From positions 62,001 through 126,000 of the forward strand of contig CALDUY010000005.1 of the NCBI GenBank assembly GCA_937923405.1: a stretch of DNA of 64,000 bases, in the 5' to 3' direction. Origin of the DNA: an uncultured Gemmataceae bacterium (GTDB taxonomy: Bacteria; Planctomycetota; Planctomycetia; Gemmatales; Gemmataceae). A program made the translations under genes and the position numbers. Below the pieces are notes generated by a model. That model did not search any database. It was not told the DNA's origin and saw only the letters and a list, made by a program, of their open reading frames with translations. Each line of letters begins with the position of its first letter. The stretch's first letter is position 1. Shown piece by piece: positions 1-8,662 of this stretch.

Positions 1-1186
1 TCATCTCCGCGGCACGCCGACTACCTTCTGCCAATAGATCACCTAACGGATCCGAACGGTAGGCAATTCGATCAATCAATGACAATAGAGCATCTCCCGC
101 GCCAAAGCGAAGTTGAGGAGCGTCGATCCATCCTCGTTCGGCGCATTCCATCGCAAAGGCAATGGTCGCGCCAGCGGAAATCGTATCCAGCCCCAGTTCA
201 TCACAACGTCGAGCGGCCTGAAGTATCACCTCCCGATCACCAATGCCACATAACGACCCCAGCGCGAACAGACTTTCGTACTCCAGGCGTACTCGTTGTC
301 CGTCTCCCGTAGCAAAGATGTGTTCACAGCCAATGGTGCAAGCGGCACAGGATTCTCGAGCCATGTGTCGAGCCTCGTTAAGAACTTCGCCGGAAATCTG
401 CTCAGCTTGCTCAAAGTGCCCGGACTGAAAGTTGCGTGTCGGCAGAGCATCGAGGCGATTGAACGTCAAAAGATTGGCCACCGTGCCTAACTCACGATAC
501 TTGGCAGTAGCCGGACCAAAACTACGACGGGACAGTTCCTTCGCTGCTCGGGCCACGGCCTCCGGATGGGCCAGAGCCGTGCGTCTCGTGCCGTTGACGA
601 CAACCGCTTTGAGATTCTTACTGCCAAGAACCGCCCCGAGTCCTCCTCGTCCCGCGTGTCGGTTCGCATGGCTGAGAGTTGCATAGCGAACGCGATGCTC
701 CCCAGCAGGACCGATCACTGCCGCGGCTACGTCGCCGAGTTGTCGCGTGGTCTCTGGCCCTGACAGGCCCCACAGTCGGCTGGCGTCCTCAAGCTGGACC
801 TGATCGTTGTCGATGCGGAGCAAGGAAGGTCGAGTGCAGGCTCCAACGAGGACCAAAGCATCGGCCCCCGTCCGTTTACCGGCCAGGGCAAAATGCGAAG
901 AAGAGAGAGCATCATTTAAGCGATTTGTCAGAGGGGATTTGGCGAGTATCGCAAACTTGGCAGAGGTGGTCAGCGGCGTGCCCACGAGAGGACTGAAGCA
1001 AAAAATCAACGGCGCTTCGGCAGCGAACGGGTCCACTTGAGGCGGCGATTCTCGCAGCAGCAACCAAGTGCCCAGGCCGACACCTCCCAGAAATCGTCGC
1101 AAAACCGGTTCAGGCAGATCTATCCAGCGTGAACGCCCCGTGGTCACGTCGATACGGAGATAACGACCGTGGTAGCCGCCTGGCAT
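1..1186 (-). CDS. Aldehyde:ferredoxin oxidoreductase family protein, 3' end outside window
   Basis: Tungsten- or molybdenum-bispterin enzyme that oxidises aldehydes to acids with ferredoxin as electron acceptor, in the cytoplasm. About 395 codons are visible; the C-terminal part lies beyond base 1. The N-terminus (GRYLRIDVTTGRS, then FLGGVGLGTWLL) and the segment GRGGLGAVLGSKNLKAVVV are typical of the family's pterin-binding domain. The iron-sulphur motif C-x2-C-x3-C appears as CAACTIGC near residues 280-287; the fourth cysteine would be outside the window. The ATG at 1186 is chosen because GGAGG lies 8-9 bases upstream. It starts 4 bases after the MoaD-like gene, so it ends an operon of cofactor genes. 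The substrate cannot be told from the sequence. The family call is firm. Confidence 0.93.
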   Translation of the reverse strand, partial: MPGGYHGRYLRIDVTTGRSRWIDLPEPVLRRFLGGVGLGTWLLLRESPPQVDPFAAEAPLIFCFSPLVGTPLTTSAKFAILAKSPLTNRLNDALSSSHFALAGKRTGADALVLVGACTRPSLLRIDNDQVQLEDASRLWGLSGPETTRQLGDVAAAVIGPAGEHRVRYATLSHANRHAGRGGLGAVLGSKNLKAVVVNGTRRTALAHPEAVARAAKELSRRSFGPATAKYRELGTVANLLTFNRLDALPTRNFQSGHFEQAEQISGEVLNEARHMARESCAACTIGCEHIFATGDGQRVRLEYESLFALGSLCGIGDREVILQAARRCDELGLDTISAGATIAFAMECAERGWIDAPQLRFGAGDALLSLIDRIAYRSDPLGDLLAEGSRRAAEM

Positions 1187-1190
1187 GCGA

Positions 1191-1445
1191 TCAACCTCCG
1201 GCATCTGCAGTGAGGAGCAACAACCGCGCCTCATTAGCCAATGGTTCGTCTAACTCGACAATGAATCGTTCGCCGTTGATTGAGAGCAAATAATGCGGAG
1301 ATAAGCGATCTCCAATAAACAATTCTCCCAAAGAGGGATAGAGTTGACCAAGATGTCGCAACGCTTCTCGGGCGGTGGCCGCCTTCAGCGAACAGGAAGC
1401 CACTCCTGATTTAGCCCTCGCCAGACCGTAAAACTCGACGATCAT
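1191..1445 (-). CDS. MoaD/ThiS-like ubiquitin-fold sulphur carrier
   Basis: Small protein of 84 residues ending in Gly-Gly, as sulphur carriers of the MoaD/ThiS family do after activation as a C-terminal thiocarboxylate. It starts MIVEFYGLARA and has the pattern of a beta-grasp protein (ALRHLGQLYPSL, then a strand with LLSINGERF). The ATG at 1445 overlaps the stop of the upstream moeA fusion (ATGA), and the aldehyde oxidoreductase starts 4 bases downstream. It could supply sulphur for the dithiolene of the pterin of that enzyme. MoaD-like proteins next to tungsten oxidoreductases are known in other organisms. A longer reading frame upstream of 1445 is antisense-like noise over the moeA fusion and is not used. 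Confidence 0.8.
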   Translation of the reverse strand: MIVEFYGLARAKSGVASCSLKAATAREALRHLGQLYPSLGELFIGDRLSPHYLLSINGERFIVELDEPLANEARLLLLTADAGG

Positions 1446-3361
1446 TCCGCGGGAAATCCTCGTTCTGCCAATTGTTGCCGCACGAACGGATCGTGCAACA
1501 AGGCCACAAAAGCCTGAACCACAGGTCGTTGCTGCCGTTCTCGTGGAATTAAAAAATCGTAGCGTTCTTCTTGCAGCTCGTGGAAGGTCAGTCCCGCGGC
1601 CCGAGCGACTGGCTCTATCGCCACGCCCCAATCCGCACGCCCTTGAGCAACAGCAGCCACCACAGCATGATGCGACTTCGCTTCGCAGAGATACCCTGCG
1701 GGACGAGCCTCTCCAAGCAACCGATCGATCAGTAGTCGCGTACCACTTCCGCGATTCCGATTTACCATCACACATTCCGGATCGCGAATGGTCTTGTCGA
1801 TCCTATCCTTTTCAAAGCGCTCGTCACCTCGGCGATGGACAATGCCTTGCCGGCGAATGTAGCCTGAGACCAGAACGATTTCTTCCGTGACGAACGGTTC
1901 GTTGTACCGATCACTGTACGGATCGAGCAAGTGAACGCCAGCGAGGTCGCACTCGCCACGCCGGACTGCTTCCAGCCCTCCTTGACTGCCAACGTTCAAC
2001 ACCTTGCTGGTCCAGCCCTGTTCGTGCAGCAATCCCAACAGAAAATCCAGGCCCGTGCAGTGACTACCAATGACCACGAGATCCGCTGGCTTGACTTTTT
2101 TGGCCAATAGTCGCACTTCGACAACGCTGCCAGCCTCCAAGTATTCGCGTTGTCGTGGAATGACAACAAAGCCATCGGCTCGAGCGAACGCCGTGACCGA
2201 GCCAGAGCCTTTCCCCATCGGATAGGCAACCACCTCGGACCGCGATTCGACAAGTCCGACAAGCAGGTACTCCGTGCGTCCCCGTTCGGAGTTGACGCGA
2301 AACGGTAGTCGAGCCGAGATGGTAGTTGTTGCTTCATCCTGTCGGCCTGCCCATCGGCGTAACACGGGAGCAAGAAATTCGTGAAAGGTGAAAATGGCCG
2401 AGGTCGGAAAACCAGGCAATACTGCCACAGGCAACGGTCGCCGAGATGGTCGATCGATCACCGCCAAGCACAACGGCTTTCCCGGCTTGAGAGCGATACC
2501 GTGTGCCACGATGCCTGGTTTGCCCAGCCGAGCGACAGCCCGATATGCCAGATCTCCTTCGCCCTTGGAAGTGCCCCCGGATAGCAAAACCATGTCGTAC
2601 TCCAGGGCCAGTCGCAAGCCACGGTCAAGAGCTTCGTCGTCATCGGGAAAAATGCCTAGGGGAATCGGCTCACCGCCCAGTTCGCGGATACTGTCGGCGA
2701 GCATCGTGCTGTTGCTGTCATAAACACAACCAAGGCGGATCGGCTGTCCGGGTTGGAGTAGCTCATTTCCCGTTGAAAGAATGGCCACACGCGGTTGGCG
2801 AATGACCCGCACTTGAGCTACTCCCAAAGCGGCCAATACCGCAGTCTCGCGCGCTGATAACTGTTCTCCTCGCCGTAAGACGACTTCACCCTGACCTACG
2901 TCCGTGCCGGTAAAGGTCACGTTCGCTCCGGGCACCACAGGCCGACTTATGTTCAATTGGCCATCGCGAATCTCGGTATACTCGATCATCACCACGGCAT
3001 CGGCCCCGCGCGGCAGCATCGCTCCCGTGGCGATCGAAGTGGCTGTTCCTGCCCGCAACGTTTCGTGCGGCTGTACCCCAGGACGCAGAATTTCCTGGTT
3101 CAATCGGAGAGTGCGCGGCGAATCCTCGGCACTGCCGAACGTATCCGCGGCCTGAACGGCAAAGCCGTCCACATTAGCTCGATCGAAAGCGGGAACGTCT
3201 ATAGGGGCGAGTACATCCTCGGCCAAAATTCGGTCCAGAGTGCGCGAAATTAAGATTATCTCACTCTCTAAAGGAGATAAATCTAACGCCGCTCGAAACC
3301 GCCGTTCGGCCTCGTCGCGGTCGATGACCTCCAGAAATTGGGTTTGCTCGCGGGCACTCAT
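1442..3361 (-). CDS. MoeA fused to a periplasmic-binding-protein-like domain
   Basis: Protein of 639 residues. Residues about 1-420 are a complete MoeA molybdopterin molybdenumtransferase: it inserts the metal into adenylylated molybdopterin. Seen are the N-terminal FDRANVDGFAVQA, LSTGNELLQPG and LLSGGTSKGEGDLAYRA. From about residue 430 to the end it resembles the substrate-binding fold of LysR/PBP proteins (ADLVVIGSHCTGLDFLLGLL, later RNRGSGTRLLIDRLL and GRADWGVAIEPVA). MoeA proteins with such a tail are known; the tail may sense or hold a metal oxyanion or a pterin, but this is inference. It overlaps both neighbours by 4 bases (ATGA). The window thus has two MoeA copies, as in organisms that use both Mo and W. 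Confidence 0.92.
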   Translation of the reverse strand: MSAREQTQFLEVIDRDEAERRFRAALDLSPLESEIILISRTLDRILAEDVLAPIDVPAFDRANVDGFAVQAADTFGSAEDSPRTLRLNQEILRPGVQPHETLRAGTATSIATGAMLPRGADAVVMIEYTEIRDGQLNISRPVVPGANVTFTGTDVGQGEVVLRRGEQLSARETAVLAALGVAQVRVIRQPRVAILSTGNELLQPGQPIRLGCVYDSNSTMLADSIRELGGEPIPLGIFPDDDEALDRGLRLALEYDMVLLSGGTSKGEGDLAYRAVARLGKPGIVAHGIALKPGKPLCLAVIDRPSRRPLPVAVLPGFPTSAIFTFHEFLAPVLRRWAGRQDEATTTISARLPFRVNSERGRTEYLLVGLVESRSEVVAYPMGKGSGSVTAFARADGFVVIPRQREYLEAGSVVEVRLLAKKVKPADLVVIGSHCTGLDFLLGLLHEQGWTSKVLNVGSQGGLEAVRRGECDLAGVHLLDPYSDRYNEPFVTEEIVLVSGYIRRQGIVHRRGDERFEKDRIDKTIRDPECVMVNRNRGSGTRLLIDRLLGEARPAGYLCEAKSHHAVVAAVAQGRADWGVAIEPVARAAGLTFHELQEERYDFLIPRERQQRPVVQAFVALLHDPFVRQQLAERGFPAE

Positions 3362-4605
3362 GGTAAATCGTAGAGATAAACCGTGACACGATCTCCCACG
3401 GCATAGCCTTCGAGATCGCGAGGCACCAGGAGGAAGGCATCGGCGAGAGTGGTCGTACTTAATTGAGAAGCCCCCGAGACGGCGATCGGTTCAGCTTGGT
3501 CACCTCGAAGTCGCAAGCGAACATAATCGACTCTTCCCACAGCAGAGACGATCTTGCTGGCAAGCGTCACTTCCTGGGTGGGGTAGGGCAGTTCCGGCGA
3601 GCGTCCGCCCAAAACTCGCACGGCTCGACTGGCAAAAAGATCATACGCACACAGACAAGAGACAGGATTACCCGGCAGCAAAAACACCAGTTTGGCCCCA
3701 AGGAGACCAGCACCGGTTGGACTAGCGGGACGCAGAGCCAGGCCGTGAAACGCTAGCCGCCCTAATTCGGAGATTAGGGAGGGAGCATAGTCCTCTTTTC
3801 CAACCGACGAGCCACCGCAAATCAGTAACACATCGGCTGTGGCTTGTTCTAGAGCCGAGCGAATCGTGTCTCGATCATCTCTCAGAATGGGGCCAACGAT
3901 CGGTTCACCGCCATCGCGAGTAATCAGTGCCGACAGCATTGGAGAGTTGCTATCGACAATGCGATGCCCCTGCGGTCGCGAACCAGCAGGAAGCAACTCA
4001 TTGCCTGTGATGAGTACCGCGACTCGGGGCCGACGAACGACGTTCACTTCTGTCACGCCAATGGAAGCGAGCAATCCGAGGTCTTGCGGCCGTAACCGCC
4101 TTCCGACGGCCAGCACCTCTTGCCCCGGAGAAATATCCTCGCCCCGGCGTCCGATGTGCCGGCCTGGTGCAATCGGTTCGTGAATCCGAACGCGGTCTGT
4201 TCGCGCTTCTGTTTGCTCGACTGGTATCACCGCATCGGCACCGGAAGGCACCGGCGAGCCAGTCATAATGCGCACAGCTTGACCGGGCATAAGGTGACCC
4301 GAGTAGGGTTGTCCCGGTAACGATTCGCCGACGAGCGCCAATTCCAATGGATTGTACGGACTAGCTCCAAAAGTCTCCTCGGCTTGCACGGCATAGCCAT
4401 CCATGGCCGCGCGATCAAATCCAGGGACGGCCACTGTAGCCACGACACTCTGGGCCAGCACCCGACCTACTGCTCGTGCTAGCGGAACAGTTTCGCCATC
4501 AAGTGGTTTGGCTTGGCGATCGATCCAGGCAAGAAGCTCAACAACTTCGGCCCGATCACGGAAGCCGCGCATGCGAGGATCAAAAAAACTAGCGGGAGTA
4601 GACAT
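3358..4605 (-). CDS. moeA: Molybdopterin molybdenumtransferase MoeA
   Basis: First gene of the cofactor cassette; 415 residues, normal for the family. MoeA exchanges adenylate on MPT-AMP for molybdate or tungstate. It shows the family hallmarks FDRAAMDGYAVQAEETFG near residue 65, MTGSPVPSGADAVIPVEQ near 115, AVLITGNELLPAGSRPQG near 195 and LICGGSSVGKEDY near 265. Its stop overlaps the start of the second, longer MoeA. The upstream 268 bases to the divergent secreted cytochrome gene would hold its promoter. Whether this copy handles Mo and the fused copy W, or the reverse, cannot be told. Confidence 0.95.
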   Translation of the reverse strand: MSTPASFFDPRMRGFRDRAEVVELLAWIDRQAKPLDGETVPLARAVGRVLAQSVVATVAVPGFDRAAMDGYAVQAEETFGASPYNPLELALVGESLPGQPYSGHLMPGQAVRIMTGSPVPSGADAVIPVEQTEARTDRVRIHEPIAPGRHIGRRGEDISPGQEVLAVGRRLRPQDLGLLASIGVTEVNVVRRPRVAVLITGNELLPAGSRPQGHRIVDSNSPMLSALITRDGGEPIVGPILRDDRDTIRSALEQATADVLLICGGSSVGKEDYAPSLISELGRLAFHGLALRPASPTGAGLLGAKLVFLLPGNPVSCLCAYDLFASRAVRVLGGRSPELPYPTQEVTLASKIVSAVGRVDYVRLRLRGDQAEPIAVSGASQLSTTTLADAFLLVPRDLEGYAVGDRVTVYLYDLP

Positions 4606-4765
4606 ACTCTTATGTTAGCAGAGCCACGCCTAGCAGAAAACTCGCAGTAGGGCTGACCGTCCTCTGGCTGCAGCCAACCTAATAACCTCTTTTAAGATAT
4701 TAAATATAGATAAATTGTTTTTTAGCAAGCATCTCTTCCGTTAGTGCAGAAGATTCCCTTGCCCC

Positions 4766-4774
4766 TGGTATAAT
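4766..4774 (+). promoter_or_regulatory. Extended -10 promoter of the cytochrome c gene
   Basis: Perfect TATAAT at 4769-4774 preceded by TGG, that is, an extended -10 element. No good -35 hexamer is found 16-18 bases upstream, which is compatible with an extended -10 promoter. Transcription would start near 4781, giving a leader of about 93 bases before the ATG at 4874. Confidence 0.5.
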
Positions 4775-4873
4775 CTACAACAATTTGATGAACCCTCAGG
4801 ATCGGCTTGTGAGCCTGCTTCCTCGAGACTACAGTATCATCAACTGCCTTCATACTCCGCTGAGATCCTACCG

Positions 4874-7800
4874 ATGTATCGACTTCTCCTCACCGCTTCC
4901 TTGCTGTTTCTCCTGCTCACTTTACCAAGTTTGTCGCAACAACAAGCTCCGCATGTCGTCGAGACAGACCCACTGACTCCAGAAAAGCAACGAGAAAAGT
5001 TTCGCCTGCCTGCAGGGTTTGAAATTCAACTCGTCGCTGCTGAGCCACAGATTTATAAGCCCATGAACCTGGCCTTCGACGATCAGGGGAGGCTGTGGGT
5101 AACCGATACGTTAGAGTATCCTTTTCCCGCCGAGCCAGGTGTAAAGCCACGCGATACCGTCAAAATTCTGAGCGACTTTGGACCTAATGGCCGGGCACGC
5201 AAGATCACCACGTTTGCCGATGGACTCAACATTCCGATTGGGGTGTTGCCGCTGCCCGGCGTCGCGCCGCGTGAGGCACTGGTGTTCGGAATTCCAAACA
5301 TCTGGCGACTACAAGATCGCCTGGGAAGAGGAGGTGCCACTGATCGCTCGATAGCCTACGGCGAGTTCGGCTCACGGGACACTCACGGCATGACCAACGC
5401 TTTTTTGTATCATCTGGATGGCTGGGTTTATGCCTGTCATGGCTTCGCCAATCAATCCACGGTCAAGGGATCTGACAACCAGGCGATCACCATGCACTCG
5501 GGCAACACCTATCGGATGCGTCCAGACGGCTCACATCTAGAGCAGTTCACCTGGGGGCAAGTGAATCCCTTCGGCTTATCGATCGATCAATGGGGGTATG
5601 TCTACACTTCGGATTGTCACTCGGAACCGATCTATCAACTGATGCGAGGTGGTTATTATCCCAGTTTTGGCAAACCTCACGACGGCCTTGGCTTTGCCCC
5701 AACGATGTTTACCGGCTACAAAGGCTCGACCGCTGTCGCCGGCCTGATCCACTATGAGGCGGATGCTTTTCCTAAGAGCTATCGCAACAGTGCCTTTGTC
5801 GGCGATGTGATGACCAACGAAATCGTCGAGTTTCGCATCCGCTGGAATGGGGCCAGCCCGTCGGCGACGCAGCACACTTTTGTCGATTGTACGGATCGTT
5901 GGTTCCGTCCCGTGGACCTCAAGCTTGGCCCGGACGGTGCTTTGTATGTCGCGGATTTTTACAACCGGATCATCGGTCATTATGAAGTACCGCTCACACA
6001 TCCGGGCCGCGATCGCGAACGGGGTCGAATTTGGCGGATCGTCTACAAGGGCAACGATGTTCGCCCCACTCCCGGACGAAGCGATTTCACCAAGGCGACG
6101 ACCAACGATTTGGTTGCCGATCTGGGACATCCCAATGCTCTAATACGCCGTCAGGCTACCCATGAACTGGTTCGGCGCGGAGGAAATGTCGTAGTTGGTT
6201 CAGTGCGGCTCTGCGATCGGCCCGAAGCCCTGTATGTTCTGGAGAGGCTTGGCCAACTCGATGAAGCTAAGCTGAAACAAACCGCGAACAATTCCAGCGA
6301 ACTGCTCCGCGTTCACGCCCAGCGCATTCTAGCGGAACGCAAAGTGTGGAAGAGTTGGGAACGAGATCTGGTCTTAGAGGGTCTCAAAGATGTTAGTCCA
6401 CATGTGCGGCGAGTCAGCGCCGAGGCTTTGGGACTGCATCCTCATTCTGACCATGTGCCAGCATTGCTTGACTGTTGGCAATCGGTGCCCGCTAGCGACA
6501 CGCACTTAACTCACACACTGCGAATCGCTCTGCGCCATCAATTACGCGATCCCGCCGCCTGGATGGTGGCGCGAAAATGCCTTTCTTCGCGCTCCACCGA
6601 TCGAGACCGTTTGTTGCAGGTGTCTCTCGGTGTCCCCTCAACAGAAGCCGCGAAGTTTCTGTTGAATTCTTTGCCCGAAGTGGGACTAACCGGGAAAGAA
6701 TCAGCCGAGCGATTACAGCACATTGCACGATATGGTGATGAACGCACTCGTAGTGAACTCATCGCCTTGGCAAGCCAGTCGGGAACGCCGATCCAGCAGG
6801 CAGGGCATTTTCGCGCGATGGAGCGCGGCTTGCAGCAAGCAGGGGTGCCTATTCGTGGAGCGATGCGCGACTGGGGTACGCAACTGACGCGAACACTTCT
6901 GGATTCCAAGCAATCTAACCAAGTGGTCCAGGGAATCGAGCTAACGCGGATACTAAAACTAGAAGAATCTCAGAATAAGATAGCGACTCTAGCCCGACAG
7001 GCAGATACAAATCATGGCACCCGAGTGGCCGCGCTTGACGCCCTCTTTGCCATTGACGCGAGCAAACATGCCATGACCTGTGGTGAAATTTTGACCGACA
7101 CTAATCTGCCGATCGAATCGCGGGAACATGCGGCCCGATTGTTGGCCCAGGCGAATCAATCGCCGATGCGGGCGTTGCTCCTCGCAGCTCTACCAACAGC
7201 GACGGCACGGCTGCAAAACAGTATTGCCGTAGGTCTTGCCAGCAGTCCTGAAGGAGCCGAGGCTTTGCTTCAAGCCATCAGTAGTGGAAAAGCCTCGGCC
7301 CGTTTGTTACAAGAACAGGCCGTGGTATCACGACTTCAAGCGGCCAAGGTGACGAATTTGAAAGAGCGTCTAGAGAAACTCACCGCAGGACTGCCACCCG
7401 CCGACGCCAAATTGGCACAGCTTCTGGCCGCACGTCGTAGTAGTTTCTTGCGATCCAAACCCGATCTCCAACAAGGAGCAGCAGTCTTCGAGAAGCATTG
7501 CGCAATTTGTCATCAGGTTGCCGGAAAAGGGGCCAAGATAGGCCCTCAACTCGACGGCATTGGGCTGCGCGGTTTAGAGCGATTGCTGGAAGACACACTT
7601 GATCCGGGCCGAAACGTCGATGAAGCTTTTCGTCTAACACGGCTACAGCTTACTTCGGGCAAATCGGTCGAAGGGTTGTTCCTCCGCGAGGAGGGCGCGG
7701 TTCTGGTGCTAGCCGATAGCCAAGGTAAGGAAGTCCGTGTGCCGAAGGAAGATGTCGAAGAACGCTCAGTCTCGAACCTCTCTCCGATGCCCGCCAATCT

Positions 7801-7876
7801 CGCGGAGCAATTGACAGAGGCCGAATTTAACCATCTAATAGGATATTTATTATCGCTGAAACCCAGCAAGCCCTGA
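4874..7876 (+). CDS. Secreted PVC-type beta-propeller, HEAT-repeat and cytochrome c protein
   Basis: 1000-residue protein of the planctomycete membrane-bound dehydrogenase type. Residues 1-22 are a signal peptide. Residues about 40-390 form a glucose/sorbosone-dehydrogenase-like propeller (PAGFEIQLVAAEP, AFDDQGRLWVTDT, LGPDGALYVADFYNRIIGHYE). Residues about 410-830 are alpha-helical and HEAT-like. The C-terminus has one c-type haem site, CAICH near residues 876-880, followed by GPQLDGIGLRG, and a copper-binding-like tail. It probably oxidises a sugar or alcohol outside the cytoplasmic membrane and passes electrons to its own haem, but the substrate is unknown. Such paralogues are very numerous in Planctomycetes. 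A small membrane-protein gene follows 15 bases later and may be cotranscribed. Confidence 0.92.
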   Translation: MYRLLLTASLLFLLLTLPSLSQQQAPHVVETDPLTPEKQREKFRLPAGFEIQLVAAEPQIYKPMNLAFDDQGRLWVTDTLEYPFPAEPGVKPRDTVKILSDFGPNGRARKITTFADGLNIPIGVLPLPGVAPREALVFGIPNIWRLQDRLGRGGATDRSIAYGEFGSRDTHGMTNAFLYHLDGWVYACHGFANQSTVKGSDNQAITMHSGNTYRMRPDGSHLEQFTWGQVNPFGLSIDQWGYVYTSDCHSEPIYQLMRGGYYPSFGKPHDGLGFAPTMFTGYKGSTAVAGLIHYEADAFPKSYRNSAFVGDVMTNEIVEFRIRWNGASPSATQHTFVDCTDRWFRPVDLKLGPDGALYVADFYNRIIGHYEVPLTHPGRDRERGRIWRIVYKGNDVRPTPGRSDFTKATTNDLVADLGHPNALIRRQATHELVRRGGNVVVGSVRLCDRPEALYVLERLGQLDEAKLKQTANNSSELLRVHAQRILAERKVWKSWERDLVLEGLKDVSPHVRRVSAEALGLHPHSDHVPALLDCWQSVPASDTHLTHTLRIALRHQLRDPAAWMVARKCLSSRSTDRDRLLQVSLGVPSTEAAKFLLNSLPEVGLTGKESAERLQHIARYGDERTRSELIALASQSGTPIQQAGHFRAMERGLQQAGVPIRGAMRDWGTQLTRTLLDSKQSNQVVQGIELTRILKLEESQNKIATLARQADTNHGTRVAALDALFAIDASKHAMTCGEILTDTNLPIESREHAARLLAQANQSPMRALLLAALPTATARLQNSIAVGLASSPEGAEALLQAISSGKASARLLQEQAVVSRLQAAKVTNLKERLEKLTAGLPPADAKLAQLLAARRSSFLRSKPDLQQGAAVFEKHCAICHQVAGKGAKIGPQLDGIGLRGLERLLEDTLDPGRNVDEAFRLTRLQLTSGKSVEGLFLREEGAVLVLADSQGKEVRVPKEDVEERSVSNLSPMPANLAEQLTEAEFNHLIGYLLSLKPSKP

Positions 7877-7891
7877 CTACGGAGTTGCCGC

Positions 7892-8656
7892 GTGCTGACC
7901 CTGTTTCTCTTGTTGGTTGGAGGCTGGGTAGTTCTGGCATTATTGCTGACCGCCTGGTCGATGTACATCCAGGCCACCTGGTACACGGAACCCGCCACCG
8001 GGCTGGTCTGGCGCGGCCCGACAGCAGCCGTGGGGATCATGGCCGTAGTCGCACTGTGGATGATGCTCGACTTTGCCGCCCCGGGACGCTATCGCCCGTT
8101 TTGGGAGTTCAGTTCCACCGAAGAGTCGAAATTCTTCCCCGAGATCCGAGTGCCCAATCCCGGTAGCGGTAGGGAGGATGTCTACAAGCTGCGACCTGGC
8201 ACACGCGGTGAGTATCGACTCGGTGGGCTGGCTTCCGGTCGGCAGCTTCCAACGCGCCCACCCGAGATTATCATCCTCGACGGCGCGGAAAAGTCGATTT
8301 TTAAGCCCGAACGTGACGAAAAAGGTAACTTTAAGCAACGCACCACCACAGCCTTTGGTCGAGAGACTAAACAGCCGCTTCGTTATGTGGATGAGCGAGG
8401 CCGGGTCATGTTGGAAGATTCGCTGGGACAACTGGCCACCTTTCGAGGAGGATGGTTTTTCGGCAACCTGTTTCTCAATGCTCTGCTTCTGATCGCGTTA
8501 TTCGCCGCACTATGGTTGCTACTTCGCTTTCAGTGGCCGCACGCCCTAGGGCAGGCGGTGGTGTTGTGGTTGCTTTTGCTGTTATTTGCCCTACCGCCGT
8601 TGTTGACTCAGGTCGAAGAAGTGGCTCAGGAACGTGCGGCTGCCTCCTCGGAGTGA
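7892..8656 (+). CDS. Membrane protein of unknown function
   Basis: 254 residues starting at GTG, with GGAG 9 bases upstream. Two hydrophobic helices at the N-terminus (about 3-22 and 43-62), a polar domain of about 120 residues, then two more helices near residues 190-245. The polar domain contains RPPEIIILDGAEKSIFKPERDEKGNF and would lie on one face of the membrane. I do not recognise a family. The gene sits 15 bases after the secreted cytochrome c protein on the same strand and ends 6 bases before a convergent gene. Confidence 0.7.
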   Translation: MLTLFLLLVGGWVVLALLLTAWSMYIQATWYTEPATGLVWRGPTAAVGIMAVVALWMMLDFAAPGRYRPFWEFSSTEESKFFPEIRVPNPGSGREDVYKLRPGTRGEYRLGGLASGRQLPTRPPEIIILDGAEKSIFKPERDEKGNFKQRTTTAFGRETKQPLRYVDERGRVMLEDSLGQLATFRGGWFFGNLFLNALLLIALFAALWLLLRFQWPHALGQAVVLWLLLLLFALPPLLTQVEEVAQERAAASSE

Positions 8657-8662
8657 CGTGAC

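Noticed and set aside
5576..6130. 184-residue frame antisense to the secreted cytochrome c protein
   Set aside because: The sense strand has the conserved propeller motifs; the antisense protein shows no recognisable pattern.
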